From an uncultured Eubacteriales bacterium (GTDB taxonomy: Bacteria > Bacillota > Clostridia > Oscillospirales > Acutalibacteraceae), in contig ONSE01000094.1 of NCBI GenBank assembly GCA_900320415.1, positions 1 through 10,277 on the forward strand: a stretch of 10,277 nucleotides of DNA. The letters are read 5' to 3'. The notes below the pieces were generated by a model that was not told the DNA's origin, did not search any database, and saw nothing but the letters and a program-made list of their open reading frames with translations. Below are positions 1 to 5,521 of the stretch, piece by piece (position 1 is the stretch's first letter; every line of letters starts with the position of its first letter). A program made the translations under genes and the position numbers.

Positions 1-103
1 GGCGTGTCCTTAGGAGGTGGCATTGAGCAGGCTCGGGTAACCGACTGCCAAGATAGATGGCTGTTCAAGACAGAACCCGGCTTACAGACGCAGTTGCAAA
101 CAT
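1..103 (+). ncRNA. rnpB: RNase P RNA (rnpB), 3' end, partial
   Basis: This is the 3' part of the catalytic RNA of ribonuclease P, which removes 5' leaders from precursor tRNAs. The signature is the conserved 3' segment around 48-92: an AGATAGATGG-type stretch, then ACAGAACCCGGCTTA at about 71-85, which closely matches the universally conserved 3' end of bacterial RNase P RNA (the E. coli gene has GACAGAACCCGGCTTA at the equivalent place). The preceding GGGTAACCGACTGCC also fits the family. The 5' part, with most of the specificity domain, lies before the window. The exact 3' end is an estimate, placed just before the terminator stem. An open reading frame across this region should be ignored. 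Confidence 0.93.
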
Positions 104-141
104 ACTCCCCTGAGCAGATTGAGCTCAGGGGAGTTTTTTTT
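104..141 (+). terminator. Rho-independent terminator of rnpB
   Basis: A perfect 12-bp stem (ACTCCCCTGAGC at 104-115 pairing with 123-134) with a 7-base loop is followed by a run of eight T (134-141). It ends the rnpB transcript. Confidence 0.93.
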
Positions 142-147
142 CGCCCA

Positions 148-164
148 CCCCGATTGTATCGGGG
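148..164. repeat. Short perfect inverted repeat (7-bp stem, TGT loop)
   Basis: CCCCGAT at 148-154 pairs with ATCGGGG at 158-164 around a 3-base loop. It sits seven bases after the rnpB terminator and has no following T run. Its role is unknown. It could be a remnant terminator or a processing hairpin for read-through transcripts. Confidence 0.4.
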
Positions 165-264
165 ATTCAGAGGGCTTTTAAGCGGTTCACAAAAAATTCT
201 CCTTCAATTTTTCCCGGAAGCTCGGTCCGGCAACTGCACGAAAAAACCAGAAGGAGGTCAGCAA

Positions 265-354
265 ATGCATGACAATAATAAGGGAACCTCTAAAAATTCC
301 TTACCGCGCATAAGCACGGAATCTTCACGGCATAAGCTTGCAAAATTTTCTTGA
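265..354 (+). CDS. Candidate small basic protein (29 aa), unknown function
   Basis: A 29-residue open frame begins with MHDNNKGTSK and ends KLAKFS. Its support is the ribosome binding site: AAGGAGGT at 251-258 with six bases (259-264) before the ATG at 265, close to ideal and among the best in this window. The peptide is basic and hydrophilic, rich in Ser, Lys, Arg and Asn. It has no membrane segment and no cysteine, so it does not resemble a signal peptide or a toxin of the hydrophobic type I class. It lies in the 364-base stretch between the rnpB terminator and the pyrB 3' end, which otherwise holds only hairpins. No promoter was recognised. I do not recognise a family. Alternatives are a leader peptide for a regulatory RNA, or a chance frame behind a chance AGGAGG. 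Confidence 0.42.
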   Translation: MHDNNKGTSKNSLPRISTESSRHKLAKFS

Positions 355-467
355 AATACGTCACATCCAAAACCGGTTAAAAGAAGATCAGACATATGAT
401 CAAGTGACGTTTCGAGGATGATCTGACCCGTTGACTGGCAGCAAGCAAGCAACCGTCGCAAGTGTCA

Positions 468-501
468 GACCGCATCTGCTCCTTAAGGCGCAGATGCGGT
501 C
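468..501 (-). terminator. Hairpin just after pyrB stop, possible terminator
   Basis: GACCGCATCTGC at 468-479 pairs perfectly with 490-501 (12 bp). The 10-base loop contains the palindrome CCTTAAGG. It begins four bases beyond the pyrB stop when read on the minus strand. Neither strand has a U run after the stem, so it is not a classical intrinsic terminator. It may act as a 3' stabilising hairpin, a Rho-assisted end, or a barrier between the convergent rnpB and pyrB transcripts. Confidence 0.5.
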
Positions 502-505
502 AGTA

Positions 506-1573
506 TCAGTCAATTCTTTTGTCGCAGAAGTCACACATCTGCATTCCCAGCTTTTCATAGCTGAGATTCGGCAGGTATGTCTCCGACTGCGTGATGCACT
601 TCGGGTTCTTGCAGCGGTGCTCGCTGACAGTGGTCTCTCGTTCGCTCAGCAGGAAGTCCTCATCCTGGAGCAGCAGGAGTATCAGCGCCATTCTGCCGAA
701 CATTCCGTATTGTGCCTGCTTGAAATACAGTGCCCTGGGATCGTCGTCAATATCCACGGTGATTTCATTGACGCGCGGCAGGGGATGGAGAATGATCATG
801 TCCTTTCCTGCGTGCAAGAGCTTTTCCTTGTCGAGCACAAAGACATTTTTCTGCGCCTCGTATTCCTCAGGACTTTTGAAGCGCTCGCGCTGGATTCTGG
901 TCATGTAGAGCATATCCAGATCCTTTACCGCATCGGCGAGACTGTGGGAGATCTCATATTTGCAGTGGCGTTTTTCGAGGATGTCGATAATATAAATCGG
1001 CACACTCAGTTCGGGCGTGGAAATCAGCACAAAGGAGTTATTATCGTATTTGGAGAGCGCCTTGATCAGGGAATGAACGGTTCTGCCGTTGAGCAGATCG
1101 CCGCAGACGCCGATTTTCAGATTGTCGAGCCTGCCCTTCTCGCAGCTCAGGGTGACGATATCCGTCAGGGTCTGCGTGGGGTGCAGGTGTCCGCCGTCGC
1201 CGCAGTTGATGACGGGAACCTCCGAGTAGAGAGACGCCGCCATCGCCGTACCCTCGGTGGGATGGCGGATCGCGATGATATCCGAATAGCCGCTGATGAC
1301 GGAGATGGTGTCCTTCAGGTTTTCCCCCTTGGCTACCGAGGAATTCATCGGGTTGTCAAATCCGATAGTCCTGCCGCCCAGCTTGAGCATCGCGGTCTGA
1401 AAGGACATCTGTGTTCTCGTGCTCGGCTCATAAAACAGCGTCGCGAGGATTTTTCCGTCGCAGGCGTGGCGGTAGTCAGCGGGACTCTGCATGATTTTTT
1501 TTGCCTTTTTTACCAGCTTTTCAATCTGCTCCACGGACATTGCTTCAAGATCAATTAAATTTTTGTTGCCCAT
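506..1573 (-). CDS. pyrB: Aspartate carbamoyltransferase with C-terminal PyrI-like zinc knuckle
   Basis: The enzyme condenses carbamoyl phosphate with L-aspartate to N-carbamoylaspartate, the committed step of cytoplasmic pyrimidine synthesis. The 355-residue product has the carbamoyl-phosphate loop STRTQMSFQ (51-59), HPTQTLTD (131-138), GDLLNGRTVHS (158-168) and HPLPRVNEI (263-271), followed by DDDPRALYF and the QAQYG region (277-290). The start at 1573 is chosen because AGAAGG lies about 10 bases upstream; the longer frame to 1669 has an unconvincing N-terminal extension. Catalytic chains are usually about 305-310 residues. Here a tail of about 35-45 residues follows, with Cys321, Cys326, Cys347 and Cys350 (C-x4-C-x20-C-x2-C). 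This closely matches the zinc-binding domain of the regulatory chain PyrI, but the nucleotide-binding half of PyrI is absent. No other pyr gene is in the window. The short leader leaves no room for a PyrR attenuator. Confidence 0.96.
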   Translation of the reverse strand: MGNKNLIDLEAMSVEQIEKLVKKAKKIMQSPADYRHACDGKILATLFYEPSTRTQMSFQTAMLKLGGRTIGFDNPMNSSVAKGENLKDTISVISGYSDIIAIRHPTEGTAMAASLYSEVPVINCGDGGHLHPTQTLTDIVTLSCEKGRLDNLKIGVCGDLLNGRTVHSLIKALSKYDNNSFVLISTPELSVPIYIIDILEKRHCKYEISHSLADAVKDLDMLYMTRIQRERFKSPEEYEAQKNVFVLDKEKLLHAGKDMIILHPLPRVNEITVDIDDDPRALYFKQAQYGMFGRMALILLLLQDEDFLLSERETTVSEHRCKNPKCITQSETYLPNLSYEKLGMQMCDFCDKRID

Positions 1574-1607
1574 TGCCCAAACACCTTCTTTTCTTTTTCT
1601 ACCCGCT

Positions 1608-1613
1608 ATTGTA
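1608..1613 (-). promoter_or_regulatory. Candidate -10 of pyrB promoter
   Basis: On the minus strand TACAAT (5 of 6 to consensus) occurs at 1613-1608. At 17-bp spacing the -35 position reads TTTTAT, which is weak. Transcription would start near 1601, giving a leader of about 28 bases that contains the pyrB ribosome binding site. Confidence 0.4.
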
Positions 1614-1772
1614 TCACATTTCGCAGGAAAATAAAATAGGTAAATGAAAAAAGAATCATTCCCTGTCATATTTTTCCGTGCTGCGTTTTCTTTTCACCAC
1701 AGCCGGGAAACGCCATATCATGGTATTGTTACAGGAGTTTACTGTAAATACTTATATATGGAGGTACTTGAT

Positions 1773-2615
1773 ATGTCGGAAGTTAATCTTGAAAACGACG
1801 TGCAGACCGAGCAGGGCGACGGCGCTCAGGAACTCGGATTTGAGCCTGTCTGCATCGATGTCCCCAGAATTTACGACAGCTGCGGCGCAAAGGACTGTCT
1901 CAGGGATCTGACGGTATTTTTTACGGGAGAGGATCAGCAGCTGGTGGAGAAGGCGTCGAGTGTTCGCGTGTCGAAGGCGAGCGTGCTCACCTCCACCATC
2001 ACGGTGGACGCGGTAGCGTTTAACCGCGGCTATTACGCGGTGGATGTGGTTTTCTACTTCGCTGTCTGCGCCGAGGTGTACACGGGTACGGGAGCGATGC
2101 CCTCCACGGCGACAGGTCTCGCGACTGCGTCAAAAAGGGTGGTGCTCTACGGCAGTGACGCCAGTACCAAGACGTTCTCGAGCGGCGCGGAGACCGCATC
2201 GGTTGACACGTCGGACTTCGACTGCTGCCCCGGCTGCCCCGGTACGCTGCCCACCGCAACGGTGCAGGTGTCCTGCCCGATGGCGCTCGCGTCCTCTGTG
2301 TCGCCCGTGACCACGCCCGTGATCCTGCCCTTTGTGCCGGAAAGCATCGCGGAATTCTTCGGAGAACCGCTGGCAGCGCCCGCCGCGCAGCGCGTGCTTG
2401 TCACTCTCGGAACCTTCTCTATTGTGCAGCTCACCAGAAATGTGCAGCTGATGATTCCTTCCTACGACTTCTGTGTTCCGAGAAAGGAGTGCGCTGCCGA
2501 TACCGGCGACCCGTGCGAGGCGTTCAGCAAGATCGAATTTCCAACGGATTCGTTCTTCCCGCCCAGCACTGCCGAAGGAGACACGGGAACACCCTTTGCC
2601 TGCGGCTGCGACTGA
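1773..2615 (+). CDS. Cysteine-rich conserved clostridial protein, unknown function
   Basis: The product has 280 residues, no signal peptide and no convincing membrane segment. From memory it resembles an uncharacterised clostridial family with the core pattern IYDSCxxKDCLxDL near the N-terminus (here 33-46), a NRGYYAVD block (84-91), and a YDFCVPRKEC ... DPCEAFSKIEFPTDSFFP C-terminal block (231-263). All three blocks are present. There are thirteen cysteines, including a CCPGC cluster at 151-155 and a CGC close to the C-terminus (277-279). Such cysteines suggest metal binding or disulfide cross-linking, and a spore-coat or spore-associated role is a reasonable but unproven guess. The start at 1773 is preferred over an upstream ATG at 1644 because GGAGG at 1760-1764 lies eight bases before it and the upstream 43 residues look non-coding. 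It is divergent from pyrB and convergent with the phosphatase gene. Confidence 0.85.
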   Translation: MSEVNLENDVQTEQGDGAQELGFEPVCIDVPRIYDSCGAKDCLRDLTVFFTGEDQQLVEKASSVRVSKASVLTSTITVDAVAFNRGYYAVDVVFYFAVCAEVYTGTGAMPSTATGLATASKRVVLYGSDASTKTFSSGAETASVDTSDFDCCPGCPGTLPTATVQVSCPMALASSVSPVTTPVILPFVPESIAEFFGEPLAAPAAQRVLVTLGTFSIVQLTRNVQLMIPSYDFCVPRKECAADTGDPCEAFSKIEFPTDSFFPPSTAEGDTGTPFACGCD

Positions 2616-2650
2616 AAAAACAGGGAACGGCTCTCGTTCCCTGTACATAT
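2615..2650. terminator. Bidirectional intrinsic terminator
   Basis: ACAGGGAACG at 2620-2629 pairs perfectly with 2635-2644 around loop GCTCT. On the minus strand the stem is followed by a six-T run (the As at 2615-2620), a strong end for the phosphatase gene, whose stop is at 2653. On the plus strand it is followed by ACATATTTTT, a weaker U tract that would end the 1773-2615 transcript. Confidence 0.88.
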
Positions 2651-2652
2651 TT

Positions 2653-3216
2653 TTATTCATATTTCCAATCGCTCAGGCTGTCGCCCTTGACGATATACGC
2701 TTTTTGAGAAAGCTCGGCGAGAGGGGTGTCGCTGTAGCTGTCGGAGTAAAATTCCTCAATTCCCGCTTCTCCAAACACCTCTCGGAACCTGCGTACCTTT
2801 TCTTTCCCGTGGCAGTTGACTCCCTCATATATTCCCGTCTGGGGATTTACGCGCGAAGCCATAAGGCAGCTGATGCCCAGCCTGTCACAAACCGGCCGCA
2901 GCAAAAACTCAGGAGACGCGGAGATGATCACATCGTCCTTCCGCTGCCGCTCCCGATAGAGCGGCTTGATTTTGGCGGCGTGTGTTTTCCAGAAATCCGC
3001 GACGTCCTTTTCCGTGTCGCAAAAGCGGAGAAAGCGGTACATGACTTCCTTCATCTCGGTTTTGCTCCCCTTTTTGAACACATAAAACCTCGTGACAGCG
3101 CCCAGCAGAGAAGGCGCGAGCGCGAGGATTTTTTTATGCCGTTTCAGGGAGAATAAATAGAAATCCATAGTCGAGTCGCCGTCGTAGATGGTCTTGTCAA
3201 AGTCGTAAACATTCAT
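2653..3216 (-). CDS. HAD superfamily (subclass IB, SerB-like) phosphatase
   Basis: This is a predicted cytoplasmic Mg-dependent phosphohydrolase of 187 residues; the substrate is unknown. Motif I is DFDKT at 5-9, with Asp5 the expected nucleophile and Asp7 the acid/base. The conserved serine-type motif II is ISAS (98-101). A motif-III-like lysine lies in HGKEK (136-140), and the acidic motif is YSDSYSDTPLAE (157-168) with Asp159 and Asp163. The helical segment between motifs I and II (about 15-90) fits the C1 cap of subclass IB, as in phosphoserine phosphatase and related lipid or sugar-phosphate phosphatases. The start at 3216 is chosen because GAAGGA lies about nine bases upstream; the ATG at 3222 would be only three bases from it. 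A further upstream in-frame ATG at 3255 overlaps the predicted promoter. The length and motif set are complete. Confidence 0.9.
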   Translation of the reverse strand: MNVYDFDKTIYDGDSTMDFYLFSLKRHKKILALAPSLLGAVTRFYVFKKGSKTEMKEVMYRFLRFCDTEKDVADFWKTHAAKIKPLYRERQRKDDVIISASPEFLLRPVCDRLGISCLMASRVNPQTGIYEGVNCHGKEKVRRFREVFGEAGIEEFYSDSYSDTPLAELSQKAYIVKGDSLSDWKYE

Positions 3217-3245
3217 ATCCATACGTCCTTCGTTAGAATGATACC

Positions 3246-3274
3246 AGTATAGCATGAACAGGCATTTTGCGCAA
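3246..3274 (-). promoter_or_regulatory. Sigma-A type promoter of the HAD phosphatase gene
   Basis: Read on the minus strand, TTGCGC (3274-3269) is followed after exactly 17 bases by TATACT (3251-3246, 5 of 6 to consensus). The start point would be near 3239, about 23 bases before the ATG at 3216. Confidence 0.6.
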
Positions 3275-3318
3275 GTCTTTCCAATTTTCGATAGAAGAAA
3301 AAATAATTTGACAGGCTA

Positions 3319-3347
3319 TTGAAAAAGTGCTGCCGATATGCTATAAT
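3319..3347 (+). promoter_or_regulatory. Strong extended -10 promoter for the three-gene unit
   Basis: TTGAAA at 3319-3324, a 17-base spacer, and a perfect TATAAT at 3342-3347 preceded by TGC (extended -10). A perfect TTGACA at 3308-3313 is 28 bases from the -10, so it is unlikely to be the -35 used here. The start point would be near 3354, giving a leader of about 24 bases. It is divergent from the phosphatase promoter, with the two -35 elements about 45 bases apart. Confidence 0.8.
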
Positions 3348-3377
3348 TGTATACCAAAATACATCGTGGGAGCGTAT

Positions 3378-4241
3378 ATGTTCGGATATTTACAGGTTGA
3401 CAAGGCGGAACTGAAGGTCAGGGAATACGAGGCGTACAAGTCGGTATACTGCGGCTTGTGCAGGCAGATGGGCAGGGATTATTCCTTTCTCTCGCGTCTC
3501 GCGCTGAGCTATGACTGCACCTATTATGCCATGCTGCTGCTCTCTCTCACCCGCGGCTGCAGCGGCTTTGACGACGGCAGGTGCCGCTTCAACCCGTTCA
3601 AAAGCTGCAAGTTCGCCCGCTGTGAGGGTGATTGCTACAGCAAGGCGGCGGCGCTGTCCGTCATATCCGTCTATTACAAGATACAGGACGACATCCGCGA
3701 CGGTTCGTTTTTCAAGAGATTTTCCGTCAGGCTGATCCAGCCGTTTTTTTCTCACTGGCGCAAAAAGGCGGCGAGGCGTTACCCGCAGATCGATGAAATC
3801 GTTGCGGAGATGCTGCGGGCGCAGTTCGCGGTGGAGGAGGAGACGGATCCCTGCACCGACGCAGCGGCGCATCCCACGGCGCAGATGCTCGCGAAGGTAT
3901 TTGCCGCCGACGCGGGAGATGAGACAGATAAACGTGTGTTTTATGAATTCGGCTACCATCTCGGCAGATGGGTCTATCTGATCGACGCCGCCGACGATTA
4001 TCTCAAGGACAAGAAGCGAAACAGCTTCAATCCGTTTTTCGGTGTTGAAAAAGAAGAGCTGTTCTCGTATATGGAGGGCATACTCAATCAGTCGCTCGCG
4101 AGGGCATTTGACGCGTACTGCCTGATGGATATCAAGGATTTCAAGGGAATACTGGACAATATGATACTGCTGGGATTTCCGCTGAAGCAAAACAGCGTGT
4201 TATCACGGCTGCGGGAGGAAATGAATGAACAATCCGTATGA
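3378..4241 (+). CDS. DUF5685-like protein, unknown function
   Basis: The 287-residue product matches, from memory, the uncharacterised clostridial family DUF5685. It begins MFGYLQVDKAELKVREYEAY and has YCGLC (24-28), LSYDCTYYAMLL (43-54), a cysteine cluster at 69, 77, 82 and 86, YYKIQDDIRD (99-108) and YLIDAADDYLKDKKRNSFNP (200-219). Predicted to be mainly helical, with no signal peptide. The DDIRD at 104-108 fits the DDxxD pattern, and the second acidic block DAADD at 203-207, followed by a Lys/Arg-rich stretch, sits about 100 residues later. That arrangement recalls class I isoprenoid or squalene-synthase-like folds; this link is my inference. The cysteine cluster could bind a metal. The start at 3378 follows GGGAG at 3368-3372 and the strong promoter; an upstream ATG at 3327 precedes the predicted transcription start. 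The 3' end overlaps the J-domain gene by 17 bases, implying translational coupling. Confidence 0.82.
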   Translation: MFGYLQVDKAELKVREYEAYKSVYCGLCRQMGRDYSFLSRLALSYDCTYYAMLLLSLTRGCSGFDDGRCRFNPFKSCKFARCEGDCYSKAAALSVISVYYKIQDDIRDGSFFKRFSVRLIQPFFSHWRKKAARRYPQIDEIVAEMLRAQFAVEEETDPCTDAAAHPTAQMLAKVFAADAGDETDKRVFYEFGYHLGRWVYLIDAADDYLKDKKRNSFNPFFGVEKEELFSYMEGILNQSLARAFDAYCLMDIKDFKGILDNMILLGFPLKQNSVLSRLREEMNEQSV

Positions 4242-4842
4242 GGTGCTGGGCGTTTCGCCGAGCGCCACAGATGAAGAAATCAAAAAAGCATACAGAAATC
4301 TTGCGAAAAAGTACCATCCCGATAACTACGCCGACAGTCCTCTTGCCGACGTGGCGGAGCAAAAGATGAAGGAAGTCAACGAGGCGTACGACGAGATCAA
4401 CCGTATGCGCCAGAAGGGCAAGGGCACAGGCTCTACAAGCGGTTCAGGCAGCTATTCGGGCGGCTACTCAGGCGGCTATTCCAAATTCAACAGTGTCCGC
4501 ATCTACATTCAGCGCAATATGATCAATGAGGCGGAGCAGGTTCTGGAAAGCACCGAGGCTGCGGAGAGGAACGCCGAATGGTACTTCCTCAAGGGAATGT
4601 GCGCTTACCGCAGGGGCTGGAGCGACCAGGCAAGGCAGTTTTTCCAGACCGCCCATAATATGGATCCCGGCAATGCCGAGTATCAGACCGCGGTGAACAA
4701 TATGAACAATCAGCGCACCTACAACTACGGCGGTTATAACACGGGCGGAGAATCAGATTTCGGCGGCATGGGCTGTTCCTGCTGCGACATCTGTGCCACG
4801 ATGATGTGCATCAACTGTCTGTGCAACTGCTGCAGGGGCTGA
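4225..4842 (+). CDS. J-domain protein with TPR-like segment and Cys-rich C-terminus
   Basis: The 205-residue product has an N-terminal J domain (about 3-62) with the HPD motif at 31-33 that stimulates DnaK ATPase. A Gly/Ser/Tyr-rich linker (about 66-87) follows, then a TPR-like helical region (about 90-160, with AEWYFLKGMCAYRRGWSDQA). The C-terminus is Gly/Tyr-rich and ends with nine cysteines between 184 and 203. It lacks the DnaJ zinc-finger repeats (CxxCxGxG) and the DnaJ C-terminal substrate domains, so it is a specialised class C J-protein rather than the housekeeping DnaJ. The Cys tail could bind metal, form disulfides or be lipid modified; none can be shown here. The start at 4225 has GGAGG at 4214-4218 six bases upstream, inside the end of the preceding gene. 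It is probably co-transcribed with both neighbours. Confidence 0.92.
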   Translation: MNNPYEVLGVSPSATDEEIKKAYRNLAKKYHPDNYADSPLADVAEQKMKEVNEAYDEINRMRQKGKGTGSTSGSGSYSGGYSGGYSKFNSVRIYIQRNMINEAEQVLESTEAAERNAEWYFLKGMCAYRRGWSDQARQFFQTAHNMDPGNAEYQTAVNNMNNQRTYNYGGYNTGGESDFGGMGCSCCDICATMMCINCLCNCCRG

Positions 4843-4847
4843 CGGTA

Positions 4848-5402
4848 ATGAAGAAGGATCCGTTGTCCCGCCCCGCTTTCCGCGTCGCGCTCAGCGGCAT
4901 TGTCGCGGCATTGGGGGTAGCTCTCATGCTGCTGACCTCGCTGATCCCGTTCGGGACCTACGCGTTTCCGTGCGCGGCAGGCGCGCTGTTGGTGATCATC
5001 GTTATTGAACTGAACGCGAAATGGGCGCTGGGCGTTTACGCGGCGGTGTCCCTGCTTTCCTTCTTTCTCGCGGGAGACAAGGAGGCAGTGGTTTATTATA
5101 TCCTGCTTCTGGGTTATTACCCGATGCTCAAGAACCTGATCGAGAGCAAGGTGAGGACAAAACCGCTGAGGCTTCTTTTCAAGTTCGCCGTGTTCAACGC
5201 GGCGGCGGTGGGAGCGTTCTATATCACCACGCTGCTGCTTGCCGTTCCCGCTGAGGAGTTTTCGCTGTTCGGCGTATATGTGCCTCTCGTTTTTTTGGCG
5301 GCGGGAAATCTGGTGTTTTTATTGTATGATTTGGCGCTGACCTCGTTTGTGGTGCTCTATGTCAGAAAAATCCGCGGCAAGGTGTTCAGCGTGTTCAAAT
5401 AA
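4848..5402 (+). CDS. Small polytopic membrane protein, unknown function
   Basis: The product is a 184-residue hydrophobic protein with about five membrane segments (approximately 13-33, 38-55, 58-75, 110-132, 142-171). A conserved-looking loop, GDKEAVVYYILLLGYYPMLKNLIES, spans 76-100, and the tail after 172 is short and basic, consistent with a cytoplasmic C-terminus. The size and segment number resemble the substrate-binding S components of ECF transporters, but no ligand motif was recognised, so this is only a fold-level suggestion. The start at 4848 is five bases after the J-domain stop, with AGGGG overlapping the end of that gene. An alternative ATG at 4806 would lie inside the upstream gene and adds 14 uncharacteristic residues. 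It is the last gene of the three-gene unit. Confidence 0.85.
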   Translation: MKKDPLSRPAFRVALSGIVAALGVALMLLTSLIPFGTYAFPCAAGALLVIIVIELNAKWALGVYAAVSLLSFFLAGDKEAVVYYILLLGYYPMLKNLIESKVRTKPLRLLFKFAVFNAAAVGAFYITTLLLAVPAEEFSLFGVYVPLVFLAAGNLVFLLYDLALTSFVVLYVRKIRGKVFSVFK

Positions 5403-5409
5403 TCGTCGT

Positions 5410-5476
5410 ATACCAATCCTTGAATAAAAAAGGCTGTTGGCGGAAAATTTCGCGGCAGATCTTCAAGGATTAGTAT
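5410..5476. repeat. Long-spaced inverted repeat between membrane protein and lysozyme genes
   Basis: ATACCAATCCTTGAA (5410-5424) is complementary to 5462-5476 at 14 of 15 positions, with 37 bases between the arms. There is no T run after the right arm, so it is not a standard terminator, though it lies eight bases after the membrane protein stop. It could be a transcript end, a protein-binding site or part of the lysozyme leader. Confidence 0.55.
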
Positions 5477-5521
5477 TCATATTTGGAAGATATTGAAATG
5501 ACAGACAGGAAGGTGATATTT

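Noticed and set aside
4..354. 116-codon frame running from rnpB into the intergenic region
   Set aside because: Its first third lies in RNase P RNA and its terminator. Only the last 29 codons, with their own ribosome binding site, are worth keeping.
258..461. 67-codon minus-strand frame in the rnpB-pyrB gap
   Set aside because: It begins with TTG, has no ribosome binding site, and overlaps antisense the better-supported small frame at 265-354.
431..1558. Long plus-strand open frame (375 codons) opposite pyrB
   Set aside because: It is antisense to a clear PyrB, its product has no recognisable motif, and it lacks a ribosome binding site. It reflects the GC-rich codon use of pyrB.
1574..1772. 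Pyrimidine-responsive attenuator or PyrR-binding leader before pyrB
   Set aside because: The predicted leader is only about 28 bases and no terminator/antiterminator pair was found there.
2130..2660. 176-codon minus-strand frame opposite the Cys-rich protein gene
   Set aside because: The product is low-complexity and Arg/Gly/His-rich, a typical shadow. It also crosses the bidirectional terminator.
3308..3347. Perfect TTGACA as the -35 for the TATAAT at 3342
   Set aside because: The spacing is 28 bases, far outside the usable range. The TTGAAA at 17 bases is the better partner.
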